Program-made: the position numbers and the translations under genes
Origin: Rossellomorea pakistanensis
GTDB taxonomy: Bacteria > Bacillota > Bacilli > Bacillales > Bacillaceae_B
Direction of reading: 5' to 3'
NCBI RefSeq assembly: GCF_016908495.1
Contig: NZ_JAFBDZ010000001.1
Span: 186,001 to 250,000 of the forward strand
Length of the DNA: 64,000 nt
Shown: positions 1 through 7,234 of the stretch, piece after piece
How positions within the stretch are numbered: the first letter of the stretch is position 1
Layout: every line of letters begins with the position of its first letter
Notes under the pieces: model-generated
The model's database searches: none
Told to the model about the DNA's origin: nothing
What the model saw: only the letters and a program-made list of their open reading frames with translations

Positions 1-1
1 G

Positions 2-352
2 AAAGAAGGGTTTGATGGTGAATTGTGGATTTCTGCCGGTTTTAATTCATTGGAGGATCAAACTGTGGTTATTTTTGATAAAACGCCAATTTACAATTCA
101 TCCATTTGGATTCATCATGTTCCAGAAAATATCTGTATTTACGAAAATCTACTGGATGAAAACTGTACTGAAATGAAAGAATAATCGAAGATAGAACGAA
201 TGATTCGTTTTATTAACGAAGCAATTGATTGGGATCAAGAATCTGTCCCTAGAGATCACTACATTATAATTGATTTTGGATCCACGAAAATAAAGGTACT
301 AAATCTATTTTCAATCAAAAAGAGGGACGAAAATAATGAAACCGGAACCTGA
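2..352 (+). pseudogene. Hypothetical protein remnant, cut by window edge, with in-frame stop
   Basis: One reading frame enters from the left edge and encodes 60 residues (ending NCTEMKE) before a TAA at 182-184. The same frame then stays open for another 55 codons to a TGA at 350-352, with coding-like composition (for example RFINEAIDWDQESVPRDHY). The simplest reading is one gene split by a nonsense mutation. Alternatives are a gene ending at 184 followed by chance open sequence, or a second short gene starting at the ATG at 200, which has no good ribosome binding site. The family is not recognised. Confidence 0.4.
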
Positions 353-402
353 ATTCCTTAAACTCCTCAATTCCTTATAATATGCTGTTTCTTAAATAGA
401 AT

Positions 403-426
403 AGGACCTCCATTATTGGAAGTCCT
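403..426 (-). terminator. Likely terminator of the HAD phosphatase gene
   Basis: Inverted repeat AGGACCTCC / GGAAGTCCT with a 6-nt loop lies 18 bp beyond the stop codon of the minus-strand gene at 444. On the minus strand it is followed by the T-rich stretch TATTCTATTT, so it is a modest intrinsic terminator. Confidence 0.5.
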
Positions 427-443
427 CTCGAATGATGAACAAG

Positions 444-1190
444 CTATTTAAAAGAAAGCACACGCTCAATGGCCTGAGCGACTCCATGATCTGTATTAGA
501 TCCCGTTACCCAATCTGCTTCTTCTTTTACGATTTCCTGTGCGTTACCCATAGCGACTCCGATTCCTGCCTCACGAATCATCGCCAGATCATTCAAGCTG
601 TCTCCAACGGCCATCACTTGCTCCATTGATAAATCTAACCAATTGCAGACCTTAAGCAAAGCGGCTGCCTTATTGACACCTGCAGGATTGATTTCGATAT
701 TTGTTGGACTGGAATTCGTCACTTCTAATGCTTCATTACTTCTCAACTCGTCCAATACGACTTGACGGACCTCATCATCTTGGATATCAAATCCGAATTT
801 TAACCAGTCATATTGATCAATTTCTCCATCAAATGGTTTCTGCGTGTTGAACAGTCCTTTAGTAGTAGACGACCAAAAATGAACATTGTGTTCTTCTTTC
901 AATTTCCAAAGCTGCTTCACTAATTCTAGTTCAAGTAGGGTGGAATCAACCAAATTGTAATCATGATCATAAATCTCTCCTCCATTAACGGTAACAATAT
1001 AAGAGGAGCGTCCTAATGCATCCGAAATATCCCTACAAGTAAAAAGGGAGCGACCAGTGCTTAAGACGACATGAATCCCATTTTCTTTCGCTAATTGAAT
1101 CGCTCTTTCATTCTCAGGCGACACCTCGCCATCATGATTTACAAGAGTCCCGTCCATATCTAGTGCGATTAATTTAATATCTTTTGTCAA
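444..1190 (-). CDS. Cof-type HAD-IIB family phosphatase
   Basis: Cytosolic haloacid-dehalogenase phosphatase of 248 aa, probably acting on phosphosugars or other small phosphorylated metabolites. The N-terminal nucleophile motif is ALDMDGTLV (Asp11 and Asp13), and the C-terminal Mg-binding motif is MAVGDSLNDLAMI followed by GVAMGNA. The roughly 110-residue insert between them corresponds to the C2B cap that defines the Cof subfamily. Start is a TTG preceded by AAAAGGACG about 9 nt upstream. It stands alone and is convergent with the remnant on its left. The substrate cannot be read from sequence; the family is notoriously promiscuous. Confidence 0.88.
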   Translation of the reverse strand: MTKDIKLIALDMDGTLVNHDGEVSPENERAIQLAKENGIHVVLSTGRSLFTCRDISDALGRSSYIVTVNGGEIYDHDYNLVDSTLLELELVKQLWKLKEEHNVHFWSSTTKGLFNTQKPFDGEIDQYDWLKFGFDIQDDEVRQVVLDELRSNEALEVTNSSPTNIEINPAGVNKAAALLKVCNWLDLSMEQVMAVGDSLNDLAMIREAGIGVAMGNAQEIVKEEADWVTGSNTDHGVAQAIERVLSFK

Positions 1191-1618
1191 TTGATCACGT
1201 CCTTTTAATTATCGTTTTCTAGTTTAGTATACATTATCTATTATACATAGAGAAAAAACTTGATTACTTTGGCTGTTTTCAAAAAAAGTTGTTGCTTTTA
1301 TGAACAGGAAATTTTTATAAAAAGGTTGGTTGGAGCGTTAGGTGCGAGACCTGCGGGAGTAGTGGGACAGGTGAGACCTGAACAGGAGCAAGGCGACGAG
1401 GATGCTCACCGCCTTCCCCGCGGAAAGTGAGCATCCTTCTGCTCCAACCAACTAATTCCATTTAAAATAACAACAATGTTTACGAAAACAGCCATTATTA
1501 TTAATAATATTTCCCGACTTGTGTAGGGCTACTTAAATTCCTCATTATTTTTAATAGAAGTGGTATAGTAAGAAAAAGTATTTTTTCCATATCAATTAAA
1601 AAGGCTAGGTGAATTTTA
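1191..1618. other. Intergenic region carrying a MITE-like repeat and the coaD promoter region
   Basis: No gene was found. Positions 1271-1493 are a palindromic repeat described separately. The remaining sequence from about 1500 to 1600 is AT-rich and presumably holds the promoter of the gene at 1619 (for example the TATAGT at about 1563-1568), but no box is convincing enough to fix. Confidence 0.5.
1271..1493. repeat. MITE-like palindromic repeat, family A, full copy
   Basis: The element is bounded by imperfect terminal inverted repeats, GGCTGTTTTCAAAAAAAG... at 1271 and the complement of ...TACGAAAACAGCC ending at 1493. Inside is a GC-rich core with opposed arms GGTTGGTTGGAGC (about 1323) and GCTCCAACCAAC (about 1441), plus the paired blocks GATGCTCACC and GTGAGCATCC. 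No coding capacity is seen. A shortened copy with the same ends lies at 18684-18801. The structure resembles dispersed repeats common between genes in Bacillaceae. Confidence 0.75.
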
Positions 1619-2092
1619 ATGAAAGCCATTTACCCAGGAAGTTTTGATCCAATAACGAATGGACATATTGACATTATTAATAGAGCGAGTCTTTTCTTTG
1701 ATGAGATGATTGTTGCTGTAATGGTGAACTCCAAAAAACAATACATGTTCACTACAGAGGAGAGGAAAAAGCTAATTGAAATGGAATTTTCGGATAATGA
1801 AAAAATAAAAGTAGTTACTTTTCAAGGATTACTGGTTGATTATTTAAAGCAGAACAATATCAAAGCGATTGTGAAAGGGTTAAGGACGGTTACGGATTAT
1901 GGATATGAAGCTCAAATGGCGTTAACCAATAAAAATTTGTATGAGGATGCTGAAACATTTTTTATTCATTCGACTGAGGAGTATTCTTTCATCAGCTCAA
2001 GTTTGGTGAAGGAAATTTATACATATGGAGGAAGTTTAAGTGGATACATTCCTAAACATGTTATTAAAGCATTAGAAGAAAAGATTTTATAA
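1619..2092 (+). CDS. coaD: Phosphopantetheine adenylyltransferase (CoaD-type)
   Basis: Transfers AMP from ATP to 4'-phosphopantetheine, the penultimate step of coenzyme A synthesis, in the cytosol. The 157-aa length is normal for the family. The N-terminus YPGSFDPITNGH carries the (T/S)xGH nucleotide-binding signature (Thr13 to His16), and the C-terminal ISSSLVKEI matches the conserved ISSS(L/x)V motif. Start follows AGGTGA by 7 nt. In Bacillus the housekeeping copy sits next to rsmD/ylbJ-type genes; here it is monocistronic between unrelated genes, so this may be a paralogue or a relocated copy. Confidence 0.9.
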   Translation: MKAIYPGSFDPITNGHIDIINRASLFFDEMIVAVMVNSKKQYMFTTEERKKLIEMEFSDNEKIKVVTFQGLLVDYLKQNNIKAIVKGLRTVTDYGYEAQMALTNKNLYEDAETFFIHSTEEYSFISSSLVKEIYTYGGSLSGYIPKHVIKALEEKIL

Positions 2093-2134
2093 GCATACAG
2101 GATAAAAGATATAAACAATAAAAGGAAAGGTCTG

Positions 2135-2170
2135 AAGAGAGTTTCTCACTAGAAAAGCGAGAACTCTCTT
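2135..2170 (+). terminator. Hairpin downstream of coaD
   Basis: AAGAGAGTTTCTC pairs with GAGAACTCTCTT across an 11-nt loop, with one bulged T. A clean T-run is lacking (AGAGTTAATTATTT follows), so termination strength is uncertain. It separates two convergent genes and could serve both. Confidence 0.55.
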
Positions 2171-2209
2171 AGAGTTAATTATTTATTAAAATCTCAGTAA
2201 GAATTCACA

Positions 2210-2524
2210 CTATCTTTCTTCAATCACATACCCATTAGCATTCAATGCCTTTTCAATCCATTCATCCTGTGTTACGGATGGGTCATATTTTATCTTCAAT
2301 GTATTGGTTTTTTCATTAAAAACATACTTTTCAACACCAATAATATTTTGCATAGCTGTGTTTAATGGATGTAAGCAGTCTTCACATTGGACATTTGCTA
2401 ATTCATAGCTTATATGAACGGCACTTTGATCTGTATTTAAGAATTTATCTTCAAAAAGTATGGCTGTGATGGCTAAAACAGAAAGCATAGATAGTACATA
2501 TAATTTTGTTTTGATTTTTTTCAT
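2210..2524 (-). CDS. Membrane-anchored or secreted HMA-like protein with CxxC motif
   Basis: 104-aa protein with one N-terminal hydrophobic segment (about residues 5-24) acting as signal peptide or anchor. After it comes a roughly 70-residue domain whose beta-alpha-beta-beta-alpha-beta spacing resembles heavy-metal-associated (HMA) domains: VQCEDC near the start of helix 1, GVEKYVF, LKIKYDP and a terminal ANGY. The CEDC pair would be the metal or redox site. The start was set at the ATG 6 nt after AAAGGAGG, 11 codons inside the longest frame. HMA domains are normally cytosolic or fused to P-type ATPases, so an extracytoplasmic one is unusual. The metal and partner are unknown; no copper or mercury genes lie nearby. 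Confidence 0.7.
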   Translation of the reverse strand: MKKIKTKLYVLSMLSVLAITAILFEDKFLNTDQSAVHISYELANVQCEDCLHPLNTAMQNIIGVEKYVFNEKTNTLKIKYDPSVTQDEWIEKALNANGYVIEER

Positions 2525-2736
2525 TAATAAATCCTCCTTTTGAATTTTTATTAGCATGTGTTGAAAAATGGGAAATTAAACATAGTATAGGAATAATTCA
2601 ATTGAAACGGATTTAAAACTGTAATCATAAAAGTGTTGAAAAATAAAAAATGGTAGGATATTATTATCAATAATTAGTACCAAGTCTTAATATCAGGTTA
2701 TAAATCATACGACTGAAGAGGGAGGTTTAAGAAATA

Positions 2737-3720
2737 ATGCATTCAAAAGCACGGATAACAGCAATTGGTTCCTATGTTCCGGAAAAGATTTTAACGAATC
2801 AGGATTTAGAAAAAATGGTGGAAACAAATAATGAATGGATCGTAAAAAGAACAGGCATTAAAGAAAGGCGAATTACCGATAAAGCGGAATTCACAAGTGA
2901 TTTATGTGTCAAAGCCGTAAATAACTTAATGGATAGATCAAATAAGTCAATTGATGACGTAGATATGATTATAGTTTGTACGTTAACACCAGATTTCCAC
3001 ACTCCAAGTGTTGCTTCCACTGTTCAGGCAAAATTAGGCATTAAAAATACTGGAGCCATTGATTTAAACGCTGCTTGTGCCGGTTTTACTTATGGATTAC
3101 ATATTGCAAATGGACTGATAACATCTGGTTTAAACAGAAAAATCCTTGTCATCGGTGGAGAAACATTATCCAAAATCACGGATTATAGTGATCGGACTAC
3201 GTGTATTTTATTTGGTGATGGTGCTGGGGTTGCTTTAGTTGAATATGATGAAGAGCAGCCGAGCTTTATTTCCTCTCACTTAGGTTCTGATGGTGAGGCA
3301 GGGATTAATCTCTATTGTTCGAATTTATCCAGTAAAATGAATGATCAGGAGTTAATCCATAACGGCATGATTGTTCAAAATGGCCGTGAAGTATATAAGT
3401 GGGCAGTGAAAACAGTACCTAAAGGAATGCAAGAAGTGGTGGCAAATAGTAAGATGAAAATTGATGATGTCGACTGGTTTGTTCCTCACAGTGCGAATCT
3501 AAGAATGATCGAGTCGATATGTGAAAAAAGTGGTTTTTCGATTGAAAATACATTATACAGTTTAGAAGATTACGGAAATACATCATCTGCCACGATTCCA
3601 TTAGCATTAGTTAAAGGGTATCTTGAAGGGAAGATTCAACCGGGAGATAAACTTCTTTTATATGGATTTGGCGGAGGATTGGCACATTGTGGGTTAATGA
3701 TAAAATGGAATTTAGGTTAG
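2737..3720 (+). CDS. fabH: 3-oxoacyl-[acyl-carrier-protein] synthase III (FabH/KAS III)
   Basis: Condenses an acyl-CoA primer with malonyl-ACP to start fatty acid synthesis. Thiolase-fold enzyme of 327 aa with catalytic triad Cys114 (AACAGFTYG), His251 (VPHSANLR) and Asn281 (YGNTSSATIP), and the glycine-rich GDGAG and LYGFGGGLA motifs. Start follows AGAGGGAGG. In Bacillus the main fabHA is cotranscribed with fabF; this copy stands alone, so it is likely the second isozyme (FabHB-like), which may favour different branched or straight primers. That specificity is inference. Confidence 0.9.
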   Translation: MHSKARITAIGSYVPEKILTNQDLEKMVETNNEWIVKRTGIKERRITDKAEFTSDLCVKAVNNLMDRSNKSIDDVDMIIVCTLTPDFHTPSVASTVQAKLGIKNTGAIDLNAACAGFTYGLHIANGLITSGLNRKILVIGGETLSKITDYSDRTTCILFGDGAGVALVEYDEEQPSFISSHLGSDGEAGINLYCSNLSSKMNDQELIHNGMIVQNGREVYKWAVKTVPKGMQEVVANSKMKIDDVDWFVPHSANLRMIESICEKSGFSIENTLYSLEDYGNTSSATIPLALVKGYLEGKIQPGDKLLLYGFGGGLAHCGLMIKWNLG

Positions 3721-3814
3721 CTTCCTCCATTAGATTAAACAGATTGGCTTTTAAAGAAGGCCCTTCTCGTAGAGATTGTTGATTTTTTAGGGAATAAACA
3801 TTTGACCTTTGACT

Positions 3815-3865
3815 GTTCCTTTCCGCTACAAGCACTTGCTTAAGTGCCTTCCGCTCCAATCCACT
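3815..3865. repeat. Possible degraded Bacillaceae palindromic repeat
   Basis: The segment reads TTCCGCTACAAGCACTTGCT then TAAGTGCCTTCCGCTCCAAT. On the minus strand it gives ATTGGAGCGGAAGGC, similar to the core arms of repeat family A. A short palindrome, AAGCACTT/AAGTGCCTT, lies in the middle. The flanks have decayed and true ends cannot be set. Confidence 0.4.
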
Positions 3866-3943
3866 CTGCGTTTTCAATATTGTTAAAAGGAACAAACTTT
3901 AGAAAAGACTCTTAAAGAATGATTTTTATATCGATATTTGATC

Positions 3944-3980
3944 ACAAAAAAACTTGAGGACAAAGTCTTCAAGTTTTTTT
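3944..3980. terminator. Bidirectional intrinsic terminator
   Basis: AAAACTTGAGGAC and GTCTTCAAGTTTT form a stem with an AAA loop, flanked by an A-run on the left and seven T on the right. It lies between the convergent fabH and the minus-strand gene ending at 4033 and can serve both. Confidence 0.85.
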
Positions 3981-4032
3981 ATTCATCCCTAAAGTATGAT
4001 CTTTTCTTCTCTAATAAAACGTATTGCATTCG

Positions 4033-4551
4033 TTAACTTTGATCTATCATTGGAGGATTTTGCTCACTGCTTAAAATAGAAGAGCGATTAAATCTCTTCA
4101 TATATTCAAAAAGGTATTGAATCCCATATAGTAAGAATGCTTTATAAAAAATATAAATGAAAAATTGAAAATTGTTTATTCGAACCAATGTAACGATCTT
4201 CATTTTTTTTAAAACCCATACCATTGGAAATGTAAAAGTGGCATCTACAATGGCATTAAGCAAAAGGAATTGTTTGAATTTTCCGTAGGTTAATTTTAAT
4301 ATCCACATAGACCCTACTAAAAACGGTCCTATATTAAAAGGGAATTCTCCTGATAAAAAGGAATGAGGTTTATTATAAAATACCCACCATTTGCGTTTTT
4401 TTCCAATTTGTACATTAAGGCTTTCGAAGAGAATAATCATGATGGATGCAGGAAGAAATCTTTTAATATTACGTAATCCTAAAAAAGGCAGTGTCAACCA
4501 AGCAACGAAGATCATCGCAGCATTAAGGAACCATTGATTTTTTATTGTCAT
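4033..4551 (-). CDS. Hypothetical membrane protein
   Basis: 172-aa protein with three or four hydrophobic stretches (about residues 9-24, 28-42, 70-90 and 120-142) separated by basic loops, and a hydrophilic C-terminus (RSSILSSEQNPPMIDQS). The ATG was chosen because AAAGGGGGAG lies 7 nt upstream, trimming 10 codons. I do not recognise a named family. It resembles uncharacterised membrane proteins of Bacillaceae in length and topology, with no catalytic motif visible. It diverges from the histidyl-tRNA synthetase unit and ends at a shared terminator with fabH. Confidence 0.65.
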   Translation of the reverse strand: MTIKNQWFLNAAMIFVAWLTLPFLGLRNIKRFLPASIMIILFESLNVQIGKKRKWWVFYNKPHSFLSGEFPFNIGPFLVGSMWILKLTYGKFKQFLLLNAIVDATFTFPMVWVLKKMKIVTLVRINNFQFFIYIFYKAFLLYGIQYLFEYMKRFNRSSILSSEQNPPMIDQS

Positions 4552-4730
4552 AGTACTCCCCCTTTTTGATTTAGGGTACACTTTTCGCTGTCAATATATC
4601 CAATTGAATTATGGGGGGTTAAAGGATCTCTTTTCATTTTATAAAGGAATATTCGATAAATTATTTAGTAAATGAATTGTAATCACAATGAATTTATGAT
4701 ATTGTATTTGAAAATTAGAGGTGGAAAAAA

Positions 4731-4787
4731 ATGCTTAACAATAACAAGTCAAAAAGATCAGTACAACCACATCATCATCAAAACTAG
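4731..4787 (+). CDS. His-rich leader peptide of the hisS attenuator
   Basis: An 18-codon frame, MLNNNKSKRSVQPHHHQN, starts with ATG 7 nt after AGAGGTGG and ends at TAG 4785-4787. Three consecutive CAT His codons occupy 4770-4778, just before the stop. It sits 50 nt upstream of a strong intrinsic terminator, which is followed by a histidyl-tRNA synthetase gene. Its size, codon content and position are those of a ribosome-mediated attenuation leader: a ribosome starved for His-tRNA would stall over the first arm (TAGTCTT, 4785-4791) of the next hairpin. The peptide itself probably has no function. Confidence 0.8.
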   Translation: MLNNNKSKRSVQPHHHQN

Positions 4788-4848
4788 TCTTGCTATCGAT
4801 TTTAATAATCGTTTATAGGAAGACTATTCATTATGAACCGCATTGATT
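4785..4848 (+). promoter_or_regulatory. Alternative leader structures: pause hairpin versus antiterminator
   Basis: Hairpin 1:2 pairs TAGTCTT (4785-4791) with AAGACTA (4820-4826), with an inner stem CGATT/AATCG. The competing 2:3 pairing joins AATAATCGTTTAT (4804-4816) with ATGAACCGCATTGATT (4833-4848), leaving three single-base bulges. Arm 3 contains the whole left arm of the terminator, so 2:3 and the terminator exclude each other. A ribosome stalled on the CAT codons covers arm 1 and favours 2:3, giving read-through when charged tRNA-His is low. The pairings were found by eye; energies were not calculated. Confidence 0.65.
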
Positions 4849-4882
4849 GAGGATAGATACACCTAATCAATGCGGTTTTTTT
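4836..4882 (+). terminator. Attenuator terminator before hisS
   Basis: Perfect 13-bp stem AACCGCATTGATT / AATCAATGCGGTT with a 16-nt loop, followed directly by a T-run to 4882. It lies between the leader peptide and the synthetase start at 4909, so it is not the end of any upstream plus-strand gene and can only act as a conditional terminator. Confidence 0.85.
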
Positions 4883-4908
4883 ATATTCAAAAATGGAGGA
4901 GATTCGAA

Positions 4909-6198
4909 ATGAAAAAAATGAATTATCAAAATGTAAAAGGGACACAGGATTATTTACCAGAAGCGGAAGCGATTAAAAGAAAGGTAAGACAGACTTTAGA
5001 AAGTGTATTTATTCGATATGGATGTAAACCATTAGAAACACCTATTTTAAATTATACCGAACTGTTAGCTTCAAAATATGCTGGAGGTGCTGAAATTCTT
5101 GAAGAAATGTATAGATTAACTGACAGAGGTGAACGAGATTTAGGTTTACGATATGACCTTACGATTCCATTTGCAAAAGTCGTAGCATTGAATCCAAACT
5201 TACGAATGCCATTTAAAAGGTACGAAATAGGGAAGGTTTTTCGAGATGGTCCTATTAAAACAGGAAGATTTCGTGAGTTTACTCAATGTGATGTTGATAT
5301 TGTAGGAGTTGAATCGCAAATGGCGGAAGCAGAATTAATGGTGATGGCCATCGATGCATTTAAAGAGCTTGGGCTAGACGTAATCATTCAGTACAATAAC
5401 CGCAATTTGTTAACAGGAATATTAGACGTTTTCAATACTCCCAAAGCAAACATTAGCAAAGTCATTCTAACCCTGGATAAGCTTGAAAAAATAGGACTTG
5501 AAGGGGTTGTAAAAGAGCTGATTGAAATAGACTTACCGAGTGACACGATTCGATTAATCCAACAGCTATTATTAGACGAAGATGTGAAATATATCGAGTA
5601 TTTTGAACAATATGCTAAAAATAACGACCAACTTAACCAAGGAATTCTAGAACTTAAAGAATTAAATTCCTATATAAAATTTTTAGGAATGGAAGAAAGA
5701 TGTGAATTTAATCCATTTCTAGCAAGGGGGTTAGAAATTTATACTGGAACGATTTATGAAATCTTCCTTACCGACAAGACGGTTAAATCAAGTATCGGTA
5801 GTGGAGGTCGTTATGATAATGCGATTGCTGGACTAATCGGGGCTGACCAGAAATTTTCTACTGTTGGTATTTCCTTTGGGCTTGATGTCATTTATACAGC
5901 AATGAATATTATTGGAAAAGATATTGTGGACGAAAATTCAATTGATTTTTACGTGATTCCAATTAATGCTTCAAAAGAATCATTTTTAGTGGCTAGAGAC
6001 CTAAGGCAGAAAGGATTTAAAGTTGAGGTGGAAATGGTGAATAAGAAAGTAGGGAAAGCAATGGATCGAGCAAACAAAGAGTCTGTTCGCCAAGTGATTA
6101 TAATTGGTGAAGAAGAAGTAAGAAAGAATCAATATAAAATTAAGAACATGAAAACAGGTGAAGAGGAAATCGTTCATTTCTTATTTCAAAAGCAATAA
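4909..6198 (+). CDS. hisS: Histidyl-tRNA synthetase, archaeal/eukaryotic type
   Basis: Class II aminoacyl-tRNA synthetase of 429 aa that charges tRNA-His in the cytosol. Near residue 10 the KGTQDYLP motif is seen; then LGLRYDLTIPFAKVVA, motif 2 RYEIGKVFRDG...GRFREFTQCDVD, the His-specific RGLEIYTGTIYE, and motif 3 GGRYDNAIAGL...GISFGLD. A C-terminal anticodon-binding domain (about 330-425) distinguishes it from HisZ. The RYDLTIPFA segment and FREFTQCD are as in archaeal and eukaryotic enzymes; typical bacterial HisRS has an LRPEGT-type motif there, suggesting horizontal transfer and a second HisRS. The start was set at the ATG after TGGAGGAGA; the longer frame begins inside the terminator. 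It is monocistronic and under an apparent His attenuator. Confidence 0.9.
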   Translation: MKKMNYQNVKGTQDYLPEAEAIKRKVRQTLESVFIRYGCKPLETPILNYTELLASKYAGGAEILEEMYRLTDRGERDLGLRYDLTIPFAKVVALNPNLRMPFKRYEIGKVFRDGPIKTGRFREFTQCDVDIVGVESQMAEAELMVMAIDAFKELGLDVIIQYNNRNLLTGILDVFNTPKANISKVILTLDKLEKIGLEGVVKELIEIDLPSDTIRLIQQLLLDEDVKYIEYFEQYAKNNDQLNQGILELKELNSYIKFLGMEERCEFNPFLARGLEIYTGTIYEIFLTDKTVKSSIGSGGRYDNAIAGLIGADQKFSTVGISFGLDVIYTAMNIIGKDIVDENSIDFYVIPINASKESFLVARDLRQKGFKVEVEMVNKKVGKAMDRANKESVRQVIIIGEEEVRKNQYKIKNMKTGEEEIVHFLFQKQ

Positions 6199-6288
6199 GT
6201 TTTCGAAATTGTTATAAAGTGTTAAAAGATAAAAATTCAAATATGTTAGAATTTAGTAAAAACTACAACGATTCAAAGGAGTTAAAGG

Positions 6289-6831
6289 ATGAACCATTTT
6301 CAATGTGAGAGAGTTTTTTTTAGAGAACTCACCCAAAAAGATTGGATTGACGTTCATAAGTATGCATCTCAAGAGATGGTCTGCCAATTTCAGCCTTGGG
6401 GACCTAATACACAAGATGAATCACTAGCATATGTGAACAAGATTATTGAAGACACTAATCAGCTCCCGAGATCTAGATATGCTTTTGCTATAATCCTAAA
6501 GGAAAATGAAAGGATGATAGGCGTAGGAGAGATCAATATTAGAGATAGGAACAACAGAATTGGGGAAATAACCTATATTATTAACCCAGATCATTGGGGA
6601 AATGGTTATGCAACAGAAGTAGCAGAAATGTTAATCAACTTCGGATTTTGTGAATTAAAGTTTCATCGCCTCTTTGCAACCTGTGACCCTAGAAATATTG
6701 GTTCATCGAGGGTATTAGAAAAAGTGGGGATGACCAAAGAAGGACGAATTCGTGAGGGATTATGGATTAAGGACGGTTGGCGTGATTCCCTATTATTTAG
6801 TATTTTGGAACAGGAATGGGAACAAAATTAA
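6289..6831 (+). CDS. GNAT family N-acetyltransferase (RimJ/RimL-like)
   Basis: 180-aa acetyl-CoA-dependent acetyltransferase. The core has the family order: N-terminal ERVFFRELTQKDW, GVGEINIRDRNNRIGEITYIINPDHWGNGYATE (the acetyl-CoA loop is the GNGYATE part), then FHRLFATCDPRNIGSSRVLEKVGMTKEGRIRE, the last matching the motif used by RimL-type and many resistance-associated enzymes. Start follows AAAGGAG. The substrate is unknown; protein N-termini or small amines are typical for the clade. It precedes a decayed nucleotidase in the same direction by 20 bp. Confidence 0.88.
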   Translation: MNHFQCERVFFRELTQKDWIDVHKYASQEMVCQFQPWGPNTQDESLAYVNKIIEDTNQLPRSRYAFAIILKENERMIGVGEINIRDRNNRIGEITYIINPDHWGNGYATEVAEMLINFGFCELKFHRLFATCDPRNIGSSRVLEKVGMTKEGRIREGLWIKDGWRDSLLFSILEQEWEQN

Positions 6832-6851
6832 ATATCTAGGAGGATGAATTT

Positions 6852-7191
6852 TTGAAAAGAATCGCTATAGATATGGATGAAGTGATGGCTGATTTCATTT
6901 CAAAACACTTGAGCATCTACAATCTCCATTATAACGAAAGGTTAAGTATTGATGATTTGAAGAACTAGACTTTGGAAATTACGATCCCATTTGATTTTTG
7001 GCCTGATAATAATTTTGTGTTTTGTGGCGATAAAAGTATTATTCTTGCAGACTACTTGATTAATGATAACGTGAAGAATTTTAAACGTTTTAATGGGAAA
7101 GGAATCTTATTCACTGCCCCCTCATAATTTTCATGAAACAGACTATGATCGGGTATACAATTGGGAGGATGTTCGAAGTTATTTCCTTTGA
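6852..7191 (+). pseudogene. Decayed 5'(3')-deoxyribonucleotidase (NT5C family)
   Basis: Begins with TTG after AGGAGG and encodes KRIAIDMDEVMADF, the HAD nucleophile motif of NT5C-type deoxyribonucleotidases. A TAG at 6966-6968 follows codon 38. The frame then resumes with DFWPDNNFVFCGDKSII and FNGKGILFTAP, and after a one-base shift near 7125 with HNFHETDYDRVYNWEDVRSYF. About 70 residues that normally lie between the two halves are missing. The gene therefore carries an internal deletion, a nonsense codon and a frameshift and is dead; the intact enzyme would dephosphorylate dNMPs. Confidence 0.8.
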
Positions 7192-7234
7192 ATTAAACTA
7201 GAGCATCTGTTTCAATAGGAAAGGGGAAAGCTGC

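Noticed and set aside
3611-3895. Minus-strand frame of 94 codons
   Set aside because: Overlaps the end of fabH and a degraded palindromic repeat; no conserved motif and no ribosome binding site.
4590-4730. T-box leader upstream of hisS
   Set aside because: No conserved T-box sequence (AGGGUGGxACCGCG-like) was seen between the promoter region and the synthetase gene.
4870-4908. Upstream ATG of the HisRS frame
   Set aside because: Lies inside the right arm of the attenuator terminator; the ATG at 4909 has TGGAGGAGA at correct spacing.
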